DNA of 64,000 nt, taken from Dyadobacter sp. CY326. GTDB taxonomy: Bacteria; Bacteroidota; Bacteroidia; Cytophagales; Spirosomataceae. The notes below the pieces were generated by a model. That model worked only from the letters and a program-made list of their open reading frames with translations. It made no database searches and was not told the DNA's origin. Of this stretch, positions 1-9,387 are shown piece after piece; position 1 is the first letter of the stretch, and every line of letters begins with the position of its first letter. Where the stretch lies: NCBI RefSeq assembly GCF_021390515.1, contig NZ_JAJUXI010000004.1, forward strand, positions 482,814 to 546,813, given 5' to 3'. The position numbers were made by a program, and so were the translations under genes.

Positions 1-360
1 TATATCGATGGGAAAGACCGGGAGGAATCGCGTGCGGATGCTATTAATACTTTGTATGATCATTATATGAACAGCACAAAAGAAAAGGAGGTTTACGAGG
101 TGATTGCAAGAGGGAACGGAAGATTCATAATCAATTATGTTCCCGAATTGAAGCTCTTGACCCTCTGCGGCGATCCCGGAAGCGGTTGGGGTCCTCAGTT
201 TAAGGAGGTTGACGAAGCCGCATTGCAAAGACTAATAAATGATAAAATCACCTTTGACGATCTACATGGTGTAGGGTCTATCGGAAGTGCTTTTGACAGT
301 GTTTTGGTCAGGAATAATCCGATGTATAGTGTGAAAACAAACGGATACCCCAGTATTTAA
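1..360 (+). CDS. Hypothetical protein, 5' end cut by window edge
   Basis: The reading frame is open from base 1 to the TAA at 358-360, so the gene starts outside the window. A TTG at 52 could act as a start, but the residues encoded before it align with the neighbouring paralogue, so it is probably internal. The visible part resembles the product of the next gene closely: in the stretch running from YEVI to TFDDL about 35 of 58 residues are identical, including NYVP, LLTLCG and TFDDL. I recognise no family and no enzymatic motif. The next gene starts 2 nt after this stop, so the two are probably co-transcribed copies from a tandem duplication. By analogy with its paralogue it may be a lipoprotein, but its N-terminus is not visible. 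Confidence 0.75.
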   Translation, partial: YIDGKDREESRADAINTLYDHYMNSTKEKEVYEVIARGNGRFIINYVPELKLLTLCGDPGSGWGPQFKEVDEAALQRLINDKITFDDLHGVGSIGSAFDSVLVRNNPMYSVKTNGYPSI

Positions 361-362
361 CT

Positions 363-794
363 ATGAAACTGAGACGAACGATATTACTATTTCTGATATG
401 TTCACTGGCCGGTTGTATCGGTTCAGTGAACCCGATTTCGACAAGAACATTGCTTCTAGAAGAAGGGGATAGAGTATCACAAAGACGCGATGCCATTCCA
501 AAACTTTATGAATTTTACAACAATAGACCAGATGATAGGGAGGGCTACGAGGTAATATCTAAACGAGGCGGGAAATTTATCTTAAACTACGTCCCGAGTC
601 TGGGTCTGTTAACTTTGTGTGGAAAGCCCGGGCTCGGTTGGTCAAAGCAATTTATCGATGTCGATGAGACTCTACTCAAAACGCTGGTAGATAACAAGGC
701 CACATTTGATGACCTTAACACTGGGAAATATGATACTTTGTTGGTCACAAAAACGCCAGTCTTTCGTGTTAATACGAATGGAAAACCTTTTTAA
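363..794 (+). CDS. Small lipoprotein, paralogue of the upstream gene
   Basis: This encodes 143 residues. The N-terminus has a basic start (MKLRR), a hydrophobic core and a lipobox LAGC with the Cys near residue 17, so it is a predicted SPII lipoprotein exported to the envelope. The mature part repeats the motifs of the preceding partial gene (NYVP, LLTLCG, GWSKQF, TFDDL). Only 2 nt separate the two genes. No known domain is recognised, so the function is unknown. The ATG at 363 is favoured because it gives a complete signal peptide. Confidence 0.75.
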   Translation: MKLRRTILLFLICSLAGCIGSVNPISTRTLLLEEGDRVSQRRDAIPKLYEFYNNRPDDREGYEVISKRGGKFILNYVPSLGLLTLCGKPGLGWSKQFIDVDETLLKTLVDNKATFDDLNTGKYDTLLVTKTPVFRVNTNGKPF

Positions 795-808
795 TAAGGC
801 AAATTCCC

Positions 809-816
809 TAATTTTG
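809..816 (+). promoter_or_regulatory. Candidate -7 promoter box for glycyl-tRNA synthetase
   Basis: TAATTTTG matches the Bacteroidota -7 consensus TAnnTTTG. It lies 57 bp before the glycyl-tRNA synthetase ATG, in the short gap after the lipoprotein gene. A T-rich stretch at about 787-792 could be the upstream element, but no clear TTTG is present there. Confidence 0.4.
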
Positions 817-872
817 CCAATTAGCTGAATTCAGTGGATAATTGTCGTTTTTAATCGAATTAAACAAATAGA

Positions 873-2357
873 ATGAACCAAGCACCTGCTACTTCTTTAC
901 AAGACATTGTTGGGCATGCCAAAGAATACGGTTTTGTGTTTCCATCTTCTGAAATATATGACGGCTTGCAAGCTGTTTATGACTACGGTCAAAATGGTGT
1001 TGAGCTAAAAAATAACCTTAAAGCAGCGTGGTGGAAGGCCATGACGCAACTGCACGATAACATTGTCGGCATTGATGCGGCCATTTTTATGCATCCGCTA
1101 ACCTGGAAAGCTTCCGGTCACGTGGATGGTTTTAATGATCCGATGATCGATAATAAAGATTCCAAAAAAAGATATCGTGCAGATCAGTTGCTGGAAGGCA
1201 GGGCTGAGCAGTACGAAGCGGAAGGACAGCCTGAAAAAGCGCAGGCTTTGCTGGCTGAAATGGGACGATTGCTGAGCGCGGAAGACTTGACCGGTGTTCG
1301 TGAATTGATCATTGCCGAAAATATTAAATGTCCGGTTTCAGGAACGACCAACTGGACGGAAGTGCGGCAGTTTAACCTGATGTTTAGCACGCAGGTGGGC
1401 TCGGTGGCGGAGGAATCCAACCTGATTTATCTGCGTCCGGAAACGGCTCAGGGGATTTTCGTCAACTTCCTGAATGTGCAGAAAAGTGGTCGCATGAAAA
1501 TTCCTTTTGGCATTGCGCAAATTGGTAAAGCATTTAGAAATGAGATCGTTGCGCGTCAGTTTACATTCCGTATGCGGGAATTTGAACAAATGGAAATGCA
1601 ATTTTTCATTCGCCCCGGCACTGAAATGGCCTGGTATGAAAGCTGGAAAGAAGCACGCATGAAGTTTCATAAAGCGATTGGCTTACCGGCCGAAAAACTG
1701 AAATTCCACGATCACGAAAAGCTTGCACATTATGCCAATGCTGCCGTTGACATTGAATATCAGTTCCCATTTGGTTTCAGAGAAATGGAAGGAATCCATT
1801 CAAGAACCGATTTTGACCTGCGAAATCACCAGGAATTGTCTAAGAAAAAACAACAGTATTTCGACTCTGACCTGGACGAAAATGGCAAGCCTTACGGAAA
1901 TTACATTCCTTATGTGGTGGAAACTTCGGTTGGTGCCGACAGACTTTTCCTTGCTGCGTTCTGCAATGCTTATACGGTAGAAACGGTTGGGGAAGGCGAA
2001 AATGTTAAGGAAAGAACTTATCTCAAATTGCATCCGGCCCTTGCTCCATTCAAAGTGGCAGTGCTTCCGTTGGTTAAAAAAGATGGATTGGCAGAGAAAG
2101 CACAAGCAATTGCAAACTCGCTAAAATCTTCTTTCCGAACCACTTATGATGACGGCGCTGCGATTGGAAAGCGTTACACACGCCAGGATTTAATTGGAAC
2201 TCCGTTTTGTGTTGCCGTGGATTATCAAACAATGGAAGACGATACGGTTACGATCCGCCATCGCGATACGATGGAGCAGGAGCGTGTGGCAATCAGTGAA
2301 TTAAAAGAGAAAATTGGTTATCAGGTTGCGATCGAAAGGATCTTGGAAGCAATTTAA
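873..2357 (+). CDS. glyQS: Glycyl-tRNA synthetase (homodimeric, class II)
   Basis: Cytoplasmic enzyme that charges tRNA-Gly with glycine using ATP. The 494-residue length and layout fit the single-chain homodimeric form rather than the separate alpha and beta subunits of Proteobacteria. Visible landmarks are RPETAQG near residues 188-194, class II motif 2 with FRNE near 221-224 followed by FRMREFEQMEMQ, and motif 3 with SVGADRLFLA near 353-362. The C-terminal roughly 110 residues form the anticodon-binding domain (LAPFKVAVLPL onward). The gene stands alone, with a candidate promoter upstream and a strong terminator 18 nt after the stop. No key motif is missing. Confidence 0.97.
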   Translation: MNQAPATSLQDIVGHAKEYGFVFPSSEIYDGLQAVYDYGQNGVELKNNLKAAWWKAMTQLHDNIVGIDAAIFMHPLTWKASGHVDGFNDPMIDNKDSKKRYRADQLLEGRAEQYEAEGQPEKAQALLAEMGRLLSAEDLTGVRELIIAENIKCPVSGTTNWTEVRQFNLMFSTQVGSVAEESNLIYLRPETAQGIFVNFLNVQKSGRMKIPFGIAQIGKAFRNEIVARQFTFRMREFEQMEMQFFIRPGTEMAWYESWKEARMKFHKAIGLPAEKLKFHDHEKLAHYANAAVDIEYQFPFGFREMEGIHSRTDFDLRNHQELSKKKQQYFDSDLDENGKPYGNYIPYVVETSVGADRLFLAAFCNAYTVETVGEGENVKERTYLKLHPALAPFKVAVLPLVKKDGLAEKAQAIANSLKSSFRTTYDDGAAIGKRYTRQDLIGTPFCVAVDYQTMEDDTVTIRHRDTMEQERVAISELKEKIGYQVAIERILEAI

Positions 2358-2374
2358 CGATCATTATAAAAAGG

Positions 2375-2408
2375 AAAAGGGCTGTTTTGGAAAAAGCAGC
2401 CCTTTTTT
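2375..2408 (+). terminator. Rho-independent terminator after glyQS
   Basis: The inverted repeat AAAAGGGCTG (2375-2384) pairs with CAGCCCTTTT (2397-2406) across a 12-nt loop and ends in a run of T. It lies 18 nt after the glyQS stop. The A-rich left arm could also let it act for the convergent minus-strand gene. Confidence 0.85.
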
Positions 2409-2430
2409 AATGGTTGATGCGTGACGCAGG

Positions 2431-2688
2431 TTACTTGGTTGTATGCAGGCGCACGAGATCTTCTGAGTTTTCATTGATCAGATCGACGATATCAACGCCC
2501 AGAATTTGAGCAATTTGTATCAGCCGCTCCAAAGTAAGGCGCGTGTAACCCAATTCTATCTTGCTGTAAGCATTTTGTGAAATGCCGAGTTTCATTGCCA
2601 GATATTCCTGCGTGTAATTACGAAATTCTCTGATCTTCCGAATGTTATGAGCTACCGATCTGATTTTTGAATCGATTGTTTGTGTCAT
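2431..2688 (-). CDS. XRE-family helix-turn-helix regulator
   Basis: A small (85-residue) cytoplasmic DNA-binding protein. Residues about 13-70 form a Cro/C1-type helix-turn-helix: IRKIREFRNYTQEYLAMKLG, then ISQNAYSKIELG and the closing hydrophobic helix LERLIQIAQILGV. There is no sensor or peptidase domain, so it may act alone or with a partner outside the window. It is monocistronic, convergent with glyQS and divergent from pncB, with 138 bp between its start and pncB. Autoregulation or control of pncB is possible, but no operator is obvious. Confidence 0.85.
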   Translation of the reverse strand: MTQTIDSKIRSVAHNIRKIREFRNYTQEYLAMKLGISQNAYSKIELGYTRLTLERLIQIAQILGVDIVDLINENSEDLVRLHTTK

Positions 2689-2826
2689 GAAACGTTGATT
2701 TAGTTTGCTGGGTTAATGTCAGCTTTACCAGAACATACGAATTTGAAGGTCATTCCAGATCTTCCAAAGTAGACTTAGTCGCGAATATTTGCTAAATAGT
2801 CAGTCTTTAATCATTCAAAAACACGC

Positions 2827-4296
2827 ATGATCAACAAATTGTATGACACATCACTAAGCTTACTGACTGATCTTTACCAACTTACCATGGCTTACGGCTA
2901 TTGGAAAGCGGGCAAGGCGGAGCAGGAGGCGGTCTTTAATCTCTATTTCCGAAAACATCCATTTCAGGGCGGATTCACCATTTCTTGCGGTTTGAGCAGC
3001 GTAATTGATTATCTGAACGATTACCGGTTTAGTGAAGCAGATTTGGAATATGTAGGTTCTTTAACCGGAAACGATGGTTCGAAGCTTTTCGAACATGGCT
3101 TTCTAGAATATTTGCGGACAATGAAGCTGGAATGCAGCATTCACGCCATTCCGGAGGGGACTGTGGTTTTTCCAAATGAGCCTTTGCTTCGTATCCAAGG
3201 GCCGATTCTCCAATGCCAACTTCTGGAAACGCCACTTTTAAATCTGATTAATTTTCAGTCTTTGATCGCAACAAAAGCGGCGCGAATGCGGCTGGTTGCT
3301 AAGGATGATGTGTTGTTGGAATTCGGTTTGCGGCGTGCGCAGGGTCCGGACGGAGGCGTAACTGCGAGTCGGGCGGCATATATCGGTGGCTTTGATGCGA
3401 CGTCTAATGTCATTGCAGGAAAGGTTTACGACATTCCGGTTAAGGGCACGCACGCGCACAGCTGGGTGATGTCTTTCGATAGTGAACTTGAAGCTTTTGA
3501 GACTTACGCAAAGCACATGCCCAACAATGTGACATTGCTTGTCGACACTTACGATTCGCTGAATGGCGTTCAAAATGCAATTAAGGCAGGGCAGAAGCTG
3601 CGTGAACGTGGTTATGATTTGAACGGAATAAGGCTGGATTCGGGTGATTTAGCTTATTTGAGCATTGAGGCCAGGAGCATGTTGGATGAAGCAGGATTTG
3701 AAAAAACAAACATTGTCGCCAGCAACGACCTCGACGAATATATCATGGACAGTTTAAAGATCCAGGGCTCAAAAATCAATGTTTGGGGCATCGGGACGAA
3801 GCTGGTGACTGCCTTCGATCAGCCTGCATTGGGAGGCGTTTACAAATTGGCGGCCATTAAAACAGCGTCAGGCGAATGGGATTACAAGCTCAAACTTTCC
3901 GAACAAGCCATCAAGGTTTCGACGCCCGGCATACAGCAAGTGCGGCGATTCCGAGATGCGAGTGGTTTTGTTTCGGACATGATTTTTAATGTTGAAACAC
4001 CGATGGAAACGAAACCGACAATGGTGGATCCCTATGACTTTACCAAAAACCGGTCCTTCGCGGAGGATGTGCAATTTGAAGATTTGTTAGTGCCGGTTTT
4101 TACCAAAGGACATTTGGTTTATACATTGCCATCCGTGCATGAAACGCGCCGCCGTGTGCAACAGCAATTGGCAAATTTGCATAAGGGAAGCAAGCGTTTT
4201 GTTAATCCGCACACCTATCCGGTTGGATTAGAAAAAGGTCTTTTTGATCTAAAAACGGACCTTATCATTAAATTAAGGGCTGCTAATAAATCTTAA
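2827..4296 (+). CDS. pncB: Nicotinate phosphoribosyltransferase
   Basis: Catalyses nicotinate plus PRPP (with ATP) to nicotinate mononucleotide, the entry step of NAD salvage; cytoplasmic. The 489 residues have the usual length. Landmarks are TDLYQLTMAYGYW near residues 14-26, FGLRRAQGPDG near 166-176, ASRAAYIGGFDATSN near 180-194, GTHAHSWVMSF near 207-217 (carrying the active-site His region), and LDSGDLAYLS, which fits the phosphate-binding part of the fold. The GxHAHS form belongs to the longer NAPRT subclass. A DUF3820 gene follows after 13 nt and is probably co-transcribed. Confidence 0.95.
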   Translation: MINKLYDTSLSLLTDLYQLTMAYGYWKAGKAEQEAVFNLYFRKHPFQGGFTISCGLSSVIDYLNDYRFSEADLEYVGSLTGNDGSKLFEHGFLEYLRTMKLECSIHAIPEGTVVFPNEPLLRIQGPILQCQLLETPLLNLINFQSLIATKAARMRLVAKDDVLLEFGLRRAQGPDGGVTASRAAYIGGFDATSNVIAGKVYDIPVKGTHAHSWVMSFDSELEAFETYAKHMPNNVTLLVDTYDSLNGVQNAIKAGQKLRERGYDLNGIRLDSGDLAYLSIEARSMLDEAGFEKTNIVASNDLDEYIMDSLKIQGSKINVWGIGTKLVTAFDQPALGGVYKLAAIKTASGEWDYKLKLSEQAIKVSTPGIQQVRRFRDASGFVSDMIFNVETPMETKPTMVDPYDFTKNRSFAEDVQFEDLLVPVFTKGHLVYTLPSVHETRRRVQQQLANLHKGSKRFVNPHTYPVGLEKGLFDLKTDLIIKLRAANKS

Positions 4297-4309
4297 ACTT
4301 CGTCAAATT

Positions 4310-4543
4310 ATGCAAGAAGCCCCACTGCCTGACCCGGCATTACTTAAAGAACTCCTTCAATATAAAATGCCTTTTGGCAAACACAAGGATATGCTGATTG
4401 CCGACCTGCCCGTTTCTTATTTGGAGTGGTTTCAACGCCAGGGATTTCCGGCAGGCAAGCTTGGCATGCTCCTCAGCACCATGTATGAGATCAAGATCAA
4501 TGGCTTGGAGTCGCTTTTGTATAGACTGCGCAAAATGGGTTGA
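4310..4543 (+). CDS. DUF3820 family protein
   Basis: A 77-residue protein recognised by MPFGKHKDMLIADLPVSYL followed by EWF, GFPAGKLG and YEIKINGL. These match the DUF3820 family, sometimes labelled a putative quorum-sensing-regulated virulence factor on weak grounds. It has no signal peptide or membrane segment, so it is cytoplasmic. It follows pncB by 13 nt and is followed by a strong inverted repeat, suggesting a two-gene unit. Its biochemical role is unknown, and co-transcription with pncB is the only contextual hint. Confidence 0.85.
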   Translation: MQEAPLPDPALLKELLQYKMPFGKHKDMLIADLPVSYLEWFQRQGFPAGKLGMLLSTMYEIKINGLESLLYRLRKMG

Positions 4544-4554
4544 TTTGAAACTAA

Positions 4555-4596
4555 ATGAGCTCTTAACCATCGCCATCGCATTGATTAAGAGCTCAT
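4555..4596. terminator. Bidirectional terminator between convergent genes
   Basis: The perfect 12-bp inverted repeat ATGAGCTCTTAA (4555-4566) / TTAAGAGCTCAT (4585-4596) has an 18-nt loop. It sits between the ends of the convergent DUF3820 and M16 genes. The T-run is weak on both sides, so termination is inferred from position and stem strength. Confidence 0.6.
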
Positions 4597-4614
4597 AATG
4601 TTATTTGTTCCTCA

Positions 4615-7425
4615 TTATTTCTTTTCGGGCATCAAAACAACCTTAATGAAGTTGTCATCATTAAAATAGCGCTCAGCCGCAGCTTTTGTGCTTGCCACGG
4701 TGATCGACTTCAACAGCTTATCCTGCATGAAAATTTCATTCAAATCATCTCCAAGGAAAGTGTTATCGTCCAGATAATCCAGCCAGAAATTGTTGGTTTT
4801 CAATGCAGTTTCCGTCTTGCGCTGTGATTCGGCTACAAACTTTTCAATGTCTTTCGGATCTGCTCCTTTTTGTTTGATCTTATCGATTTCCTCACGCGTG
4901 CGCTTAACCAGTTTGTCCACGTTCTCGGGCGCGCATCCAAATCCAACGCTGAATCTGTAATGTCCTGACGGGAATTTTTCGGTGCCTTCGGAAACACTTA
5001 CGCCGTAAACGCCGCTTTCCTCTTCACGCAAAGCCTCAATCAATTTGATTTGTAACACTTCCTGCAACGCTTCAATTTGAATGTTGTTTTCCGGGCTGTA
5101 TTCAAATTCACCACTTGAAACGAGCGTTACGCGGCTTTTGGGCTCCAATCCTTTGTAAATTGTTTTCTCAATCTTGCCTTTTGGCGGGAAGATGTTTGGG
5201 TGCTGGAATGTGTCATCCCGATCCGTGGAAGGAAGGCCACCCAGATATTTTTCCAGCAATGGCTTCATTTCCTCTGTCTTGAAAGCGCCTACAAAAGTGA
5301 ATACGAAATCAGAGGCGTCTGTAAACCTATTTTTATACATTTCCACCGCTCTGTCCAGGCTCACTTTATCGATGCTTTCGGCTGTCAGTGGTTTGCGTTT
5401 GGGATTATAGCTTGTCAAAACGCCGTTCAGTGAATCGGAATACACTTTTTCGGGTGTAAGCGTTTTCTGCATGTTTTCCAGATAAGCCTTTTGATTGGCT
5501 AAAATCCCGGTCACCACATCCGCATCTTTCCTGGGCGCAGTGAAATATGCATATATCAATTGCAATGTCGTTTCCAGATCTTTCGGACTTGTGCTGCCAC
5601 CGATTCCCTCTGTAAGTTCGCTGACATAAGGTCCTGCACTGGCCGTTTTTCCAGCAAGGAATTTTTGAAGCTGCGTTTGATTATATGGTCCCACGCCACC
5701 GGATTGAACCAAATAACTGGAAAAAACGCCCGTTTCGCGCTCATCAGGGAACAGTGAATAACCCCCTTTTCCTGTGGCTTTGATCAAAATTTCGTCATTT
5801 TTGAAATCAGTCGGTTTCAACAAAACTTTAACGCCATTGGAAAGCGTCAGCTCCGTAACGCCGAGCTTTTCCAATGCTTTTTCGCTCGTTACCTTGCCCG
5901 GTGTTGGCTCCGTGGGCAGCAATGGCGAGTCAACAACGTCGTCTACATAAGCCGTCACGTCCTTTCCGGCTTCCAATAAAAGCTGACGAATTTCGGCTTC
6001 CTTAGGCAATTCGTCCTTGCTTTTTTCTGGGCCCATCACCACCACAGCGCGGTTTTTGTCAGTAATGTATTTCTTGGCAAGCCCGTTGATCTCAGCAAGT
6101 TTGACGCCGTCCAGGTGTTTTTTTACAAACTCAAAATACGCTTCCGGCCCCATAAATGCGTTTTCGTGCAAAAAGTGGTCTAGATATTCCTGTACATGAT
6201 TCGCCGATTTCGTTTTATCGCGCTCTTTGTAATATTGCTCAATGGATGTGTAAAAATCCTTTTTTGCACGATCCAGTTCTGGCTGCGTAAAGCCGAATTT
6301 TTGAACACGGGCATTTTCTTCAAGCAATGCTGTCAGCGCCGTTTTCATTGAAGCCGCATCTTTCGCAAGCGCAACAGAAGTGTAGGAGTCAAGATCACCC
6401 AGGAAGTCGCCATATTGACTGTCGCCGTAAAGAAATGGCGGATTTGCTTTTTGGGTTAATTCCTGCATGCGTTGAGCCATCATCGAATTATACAATCCCT
6501 GAGCAAAGTTGTCACGCACGTCCTTCAAAGATTTTTCTTTGGCGTTCGGCTGTTTGTAAATCAACTGGATCAGATTTTGCGGATATTCTGGGTCCGTAAC
6601 AATGGCCACTTGTGTGGAGCCATCGAGCGGAATATCGTATTTCGTGCGTTTTTTAGCATTGGTTGGAACCGGGATCGAGCTGAACTTTTGCTTGATCGTC
6701 GCTTCCACTTTATCCACATCAAAATCACCGACTGCGATCACGGCCATCAAATCAGGACGATACCAATCCTGGTAAAATGCTTTTATTGTCTCCGGCTTGA
6801 ATGTGCTCAAAATGCTGTCCTTGCCAATCGGAAGGCGCTTTGCATAACGGGAATTGTTGAGAATCACTTTCAGAAACTTGTCACGCATTCTTTGTTGTGC
6901 GCCCCGACCCAATCTGGATTCTTCCAAAACAACGCCTCTTTCTTTTTCAATTTCGGAAGGGTCTAGCAGTGCGCCATGTGCCCAATCTTCCAAAACCTGC
7001 AATCCTTTGTCAAGTAAGCCGGCAGAATCAGTCGGAATTGGCAGCATATAAACGGTTTCATCAAAACCTGTGTATGCATTCAAGTCGGCACCAAAACGAA
7101 CGCCAGTTTTTTGGAGGAAATTGACCAGTTCATTTTTGGGAAAGTTGGTCGTTCCGTTGAAGTTCATGTGCTCCATAAAGTGCGCTAGCCCTTGCTGCGC
7201 GTCCGTTTCGAGCACAGAACCGGCTTTCACTGCAAGTCGCAATTCTGCGCGGTTCTTCGGTTCGGCATTCTTTTTAATATAATATGTAATTCCGTTTTTC
7301 AACTTTCCAACACGGACCGAGGGGTCAAGAGGGATCTTTTGAGTGGATAAATCCTGGGCAAAAACACTGCTGAGCGGGTTAATTCCAATTACGGCAATGC
7401 ACAAAGCGATTAGCGCCTTTTTCAT
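4615..7425 (-). CDS. M16 (pitrilysin/insulinase) family zinc peptidase
   Basis: A predicted exported metallopeptidase of 936 residues. The N-terminus is a signal peptide (MKKALIALCIAVIG to VFAQ), cut near residue 23. The inverted zinc motif HFMEH is at about 82-86 in GLAHFMEHMNFNGT, and a downstream LEESRLG near residue 165 supplies the third zinc ligand region. Two tandem M16 halves are visible: the active N-terminal half and a C-terminal half starting near residue 525 (LTLSNGVKVLLKPTDFKNDE) that lacks HxxEH, as usual for the two-domain form. It likely degrades peptides in the periplasm. It stands alone and ends at the bidirectional terminator. Confidence 0.93.
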   Translation of the reverse strand: MKKALIALCIAVIGINPLSSVFAQDLSTQKIPLDPSVRVGKLKNGITYYIKKNAEPKNRAELRLAVKAGSVLETDAQQGLAHFMEHMNFNGTTNFPKNELVNFLQKTGVRFGADLNAYTGFDETVYMLPIPTDSAGLLDKGLQVLEDWAHGALLDPSEIEKERGVVLEESRLGRGAQQRMRDKFLKVILNNSRYAKRLPIGKDSILSTFKPETIKAFYQDWYRPDLMAVIAVGDFDVDKVEATIKQKFSSIPVPTNAKKRTKYDIPLDGSTQVAIVTDPEYPQNLIQLIYKQPNAKEKSLKDVRDNFAQGLYNSMMAQRMQELTQKANPPFLYGDSQYGDFLGDLDSYTSVALAKDAASMKTALTALLEENARVQKFGFTQPELDRAKKDFYTSIEQYYKERDKTKSANHVQEYLDHFLHENAFMGPEAYFEFVKKHLDGVKLAEINGLAKKYITDKNRAVVVMGPEKSKDELPKEAEIRQLLLEAGKDVTAYVDDVVDSPLLPTEPTPGKVTSEKALEKLGVTELTLSNGVKVLLKPTDFKNDEILIKATGKGGYSLFPDERETGVFSSYLVQSGGVGPYNQTQLQKFLAGKTASAGPYVSELTEGIGGSTSPKDLETTLQLIYAYFTAPRKDADVVTGILANQKAYLENMQKTLTPEKVYSDSLNGVLTSYNPKRKPLTAESIDKVSLDRAVEMYKNRFTDASDFVFTFVGAFKTEEMKPLLEKYLGGLPSTDRDDTFQHPNIFPPKGKIEKTIYKGLEPKSRVTLVSSGEFEYSPENNIQIEALQEVLQIKLIEALREEESGVYGVSVSEGTEKFPSGHYRFSVGFGCAPENVDKLVKRTREEIDKIKQKGADPKDIEKFVAESQRKTETALKTNNFWLDYLDDNTFLGDDLNEIFMQDKLLKSITVASTKAAAERYFNDDNFIKVVLMPEKK

Positions 7426-7492
7426 TTGTTTGTTTTTATTTAAAAATTTTCATGACGGCGTAAGATATTTAAAAAGCCGAACTTTTTCTCAA

Positions 7493-7966
7493 TCAGTTAC
7501 AATCCACAGCTTTAAACAACAGACCATTCTCGAAGTTGAGTTTCGCTCTATCTGTAAACGACATTGTTCCTTTTTTGTCAGCAACCGGGCCAAAACCTTC
7601 GACCCAATCATTTCCTTTTCTCAAAAATGCCGCCTGCCGTGTCGATTCCACGCCTTCCGACATGAATGTGTAGTCAACAAGCAGCGTGTCACCGACTATT
7701 CTGCCATCAATTTTTCCAATGTTCTTGTCTTTTTCAGCCAATGCATAAGTGAGGTCGCCTGTAACCAAGCTGTCAGCAATGTTGATTTTCAAAAAAGCGG
7801 AGTCGCCTTTGGCTTCGTAAGCAAAGCATGCGGGCTGGCTTTCTACAACCGATGACTGCTCCGTTTTGGTCGTATCCGCGTCGTTAACCTCCTTATTGTC
7901 CGATTTTTTGCCGCAGGAAGCAAGCGCGACAGTCGCGACGAGCATAATGTGAATGTGCTTTTTCAT
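7493..7966 (-). CDS. Small lipoprotein of unknown function
   Basis: 157 residues from the ATG at 7966, chosen over an in-frame upstream start at 8029 because it gives a proper signal peptide: MKKHIHIMLVATVA, then lipobox LASC. The mature part is charged at first (KKSDNKEVND), then carries alternating beta-rich stretches (GDLTYALAEKDKNIGKIDG). The ending (FENGLLFKAVDC) resembles envelope lipoproteins common in Cytophagales, but no named domain is recognised. It lies 67 bp downstream of the M16 gene's start, so it is a separate upstream gene on the same strand and could be co-transcribed with the peptidase. Confidence 0.7.
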   Translation of the reverse strand: MKKHIHIMLVATVALASCGKKSDNKEVNDADTTKTEQSSVVESQPACFAYEAKGDSAFLKINIADSLVTGDLTYALAEKDKNIGKIDGRIVGDTLLVDYTFMSEGVESTRQAAFLRKGNDWVEGFGPVADKKGTMSFTDRAKLNFENGLLFKAVDCN

Positions 7967-8088
7967 TCTCGGTTCGATGTTTTTTTTCCTTAAAGTAACG
8001 CAAACTTGCCGGTTGATAATTTTTAACACTTGCCAATCTCGGTTTTTAGCGATAATTTGTAACTGGTTACATCCTAAATGGTCACTGT

Positions 8089-9387
8089 ATGAGCCGTCCG
8101 GGTTTGCAATTACAACACGCGTTACTCGCCCACGTAAATGAAATATCCGAAGGCGATGTGCGCAAGCGACTTTCAGTCAGGAACATTGCATTGCTGCTAT
8201 GCTTCGGTTTTTATCTGCTGATAGAGGTCGTTTATCTTTTCGTCCGGTTCCATGCGCAAAGATTTGACCTTAACCTTTATTATAACACTGCGACACGAAT
8301 CCTGGCTGGTGACATTCCGTTTCAGGATTTCCCGCTTGAATATCCGCCATTTGCGCTGATTCCCATCATTATTCCCGGCATTCTAAGCCACATTTTTCGA
8401 AGCAATTTTGAAACTTACACTGCATGGTTTGTTATTCAAAACATTGTATTCGGTCTTCTAAGCGGCTTTTTTATTTTCAAAACAACTGTTTTGAGTAAGC
8501 AGAAAGCTGTATACAAATATTTTATCCTTGTCGCATTAGCATTGCCGATTTTCCTGTTCCGGTTTGATCCGTTTCCAGCTTTTCTAACGAGCGTCTTCAT
8601 TTATTATCTTTCAAGAAAGCCAGTTTTATCAGGTTTTATGCTGGCGTCCTCCATTGCTGCCAAGCTTTATACGATCATTTTTGTCCCCATCATTCTGCTA
8701 TTTTTCTGGGTTAACCGTGCCTTCAAGCCCTTCTTTTCTTTTTTAATGGGCGGATTCATTGTTGTATTAATTATGTTTTTGGCTTATTTGCTAACACCCG
8801 GACATGTCCTTTTCGATTTCCTTGGCTATCACAGTTCACGCGGAATTCACATTGAGAGTCTTTCGGGCGGGATTCTTTTGTTTTTAAATTGGGCAAATCT
8901 TATCGGATTGGATGTTTTGCACAATTATGGCGCCTTCCATCTCGCAACGCAGTCATCGCAATCCGTTTTAGCAGCCATCACAATTGTCACTCCGCTCGCC
9001 TTTATTGCATTGAGTGCGTTGATTTTCAAATCGTTTCAAATTGAAAAGCGCAATAGGAAATCAATATCAGTCCTTTGGTTAAGCAAAGCATTTGTTGCGC
9101 AGCTGGTCCTTTTTTTGCTTTTGAACAAAGTGTTCTCACCCCAATATTTGATTTGGCTTTTGCCGGTCATTCCATTTTGTGGTAAACGCATCTTCCTGAT
9201 TTTTAGCGCAATAGTAATGTTAACGGTCATTATATTTCCAGGTGAATATCACCATTTGGTAGCAAAGCACATTGGATTAATCCTCATACTAAATCTTCGG
9301 AATGTTCTTTTAATCTGGCTGCTTATCGAAAGCATTGCAAATCTTTTTCCAACAGCAAGACGTTCCCCTCGACCATTTACCGCATAG
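8089..9387 (+). CDS. GT87-like (DUF2029) membrane glycosyltransferase
   Basis: A 432-residue polytopic membrane protein with about ten hydrophobic segments. The pattern FDLNLYYNTATRILAGDIPF followed by LEYPPFA near residues 57-85 resembles the GT-C fold family GT87, which uses polyprenyl-phosphate sugars to extend cell-envelope glycans. In that family the acidic residue in the first extracytoplasmic loop is catalytic, and FD in the loop fits. The donor and acceptor are unknown. Its end overlaps the end of the convergent dnaE gene by 11 bp. Family assignment is moderate because the signature is short. Confidence 0.6.
   Translation: MSRPGLQLQHALLAHVNEISEGDVRKRLSVRNIALLLCFGFYLLIEVVYLFVRFHAQRFDLNLYYNTATRILAGDIPFQDFPLEYPPFALIPIIIPGILSHIFRSNFETYTAWFVIQNIVFGLLSGFFIFKTTVLSKQKAVYKYFILVALALPIFLFRFDPFPAFLTSVFIYYLSRKPVLSGFMLASSIAAKLYTIIFVPIILLFFWVNRAFKPFFSFLMGGFIVVLIMFLAYLLTPGHVLFDFLGYHSSRGIHIESLSGGILLFLNWANLIGLDVLHNYGAFHLATQSSQSVLAAITIVTPLAFIALSALIFKSFQIEKRNRKSISVLWLSKAFVAQLVLFLLLNKVFSPQYLIWLLPVIPFCGKRIFLIFSAIVMLTVIIFPGEYHHLVAKHIGLILILNLRNVLLIWLLIESIANLFPTARRSPRPFTA

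Noticed and set aside
795..830. Weak stem GGCAAA/TTTGCC after the tandem lipoprotein genes
   Set aside because: Only six pairs and no T-run; it overlaps the better promoter-box candidate.
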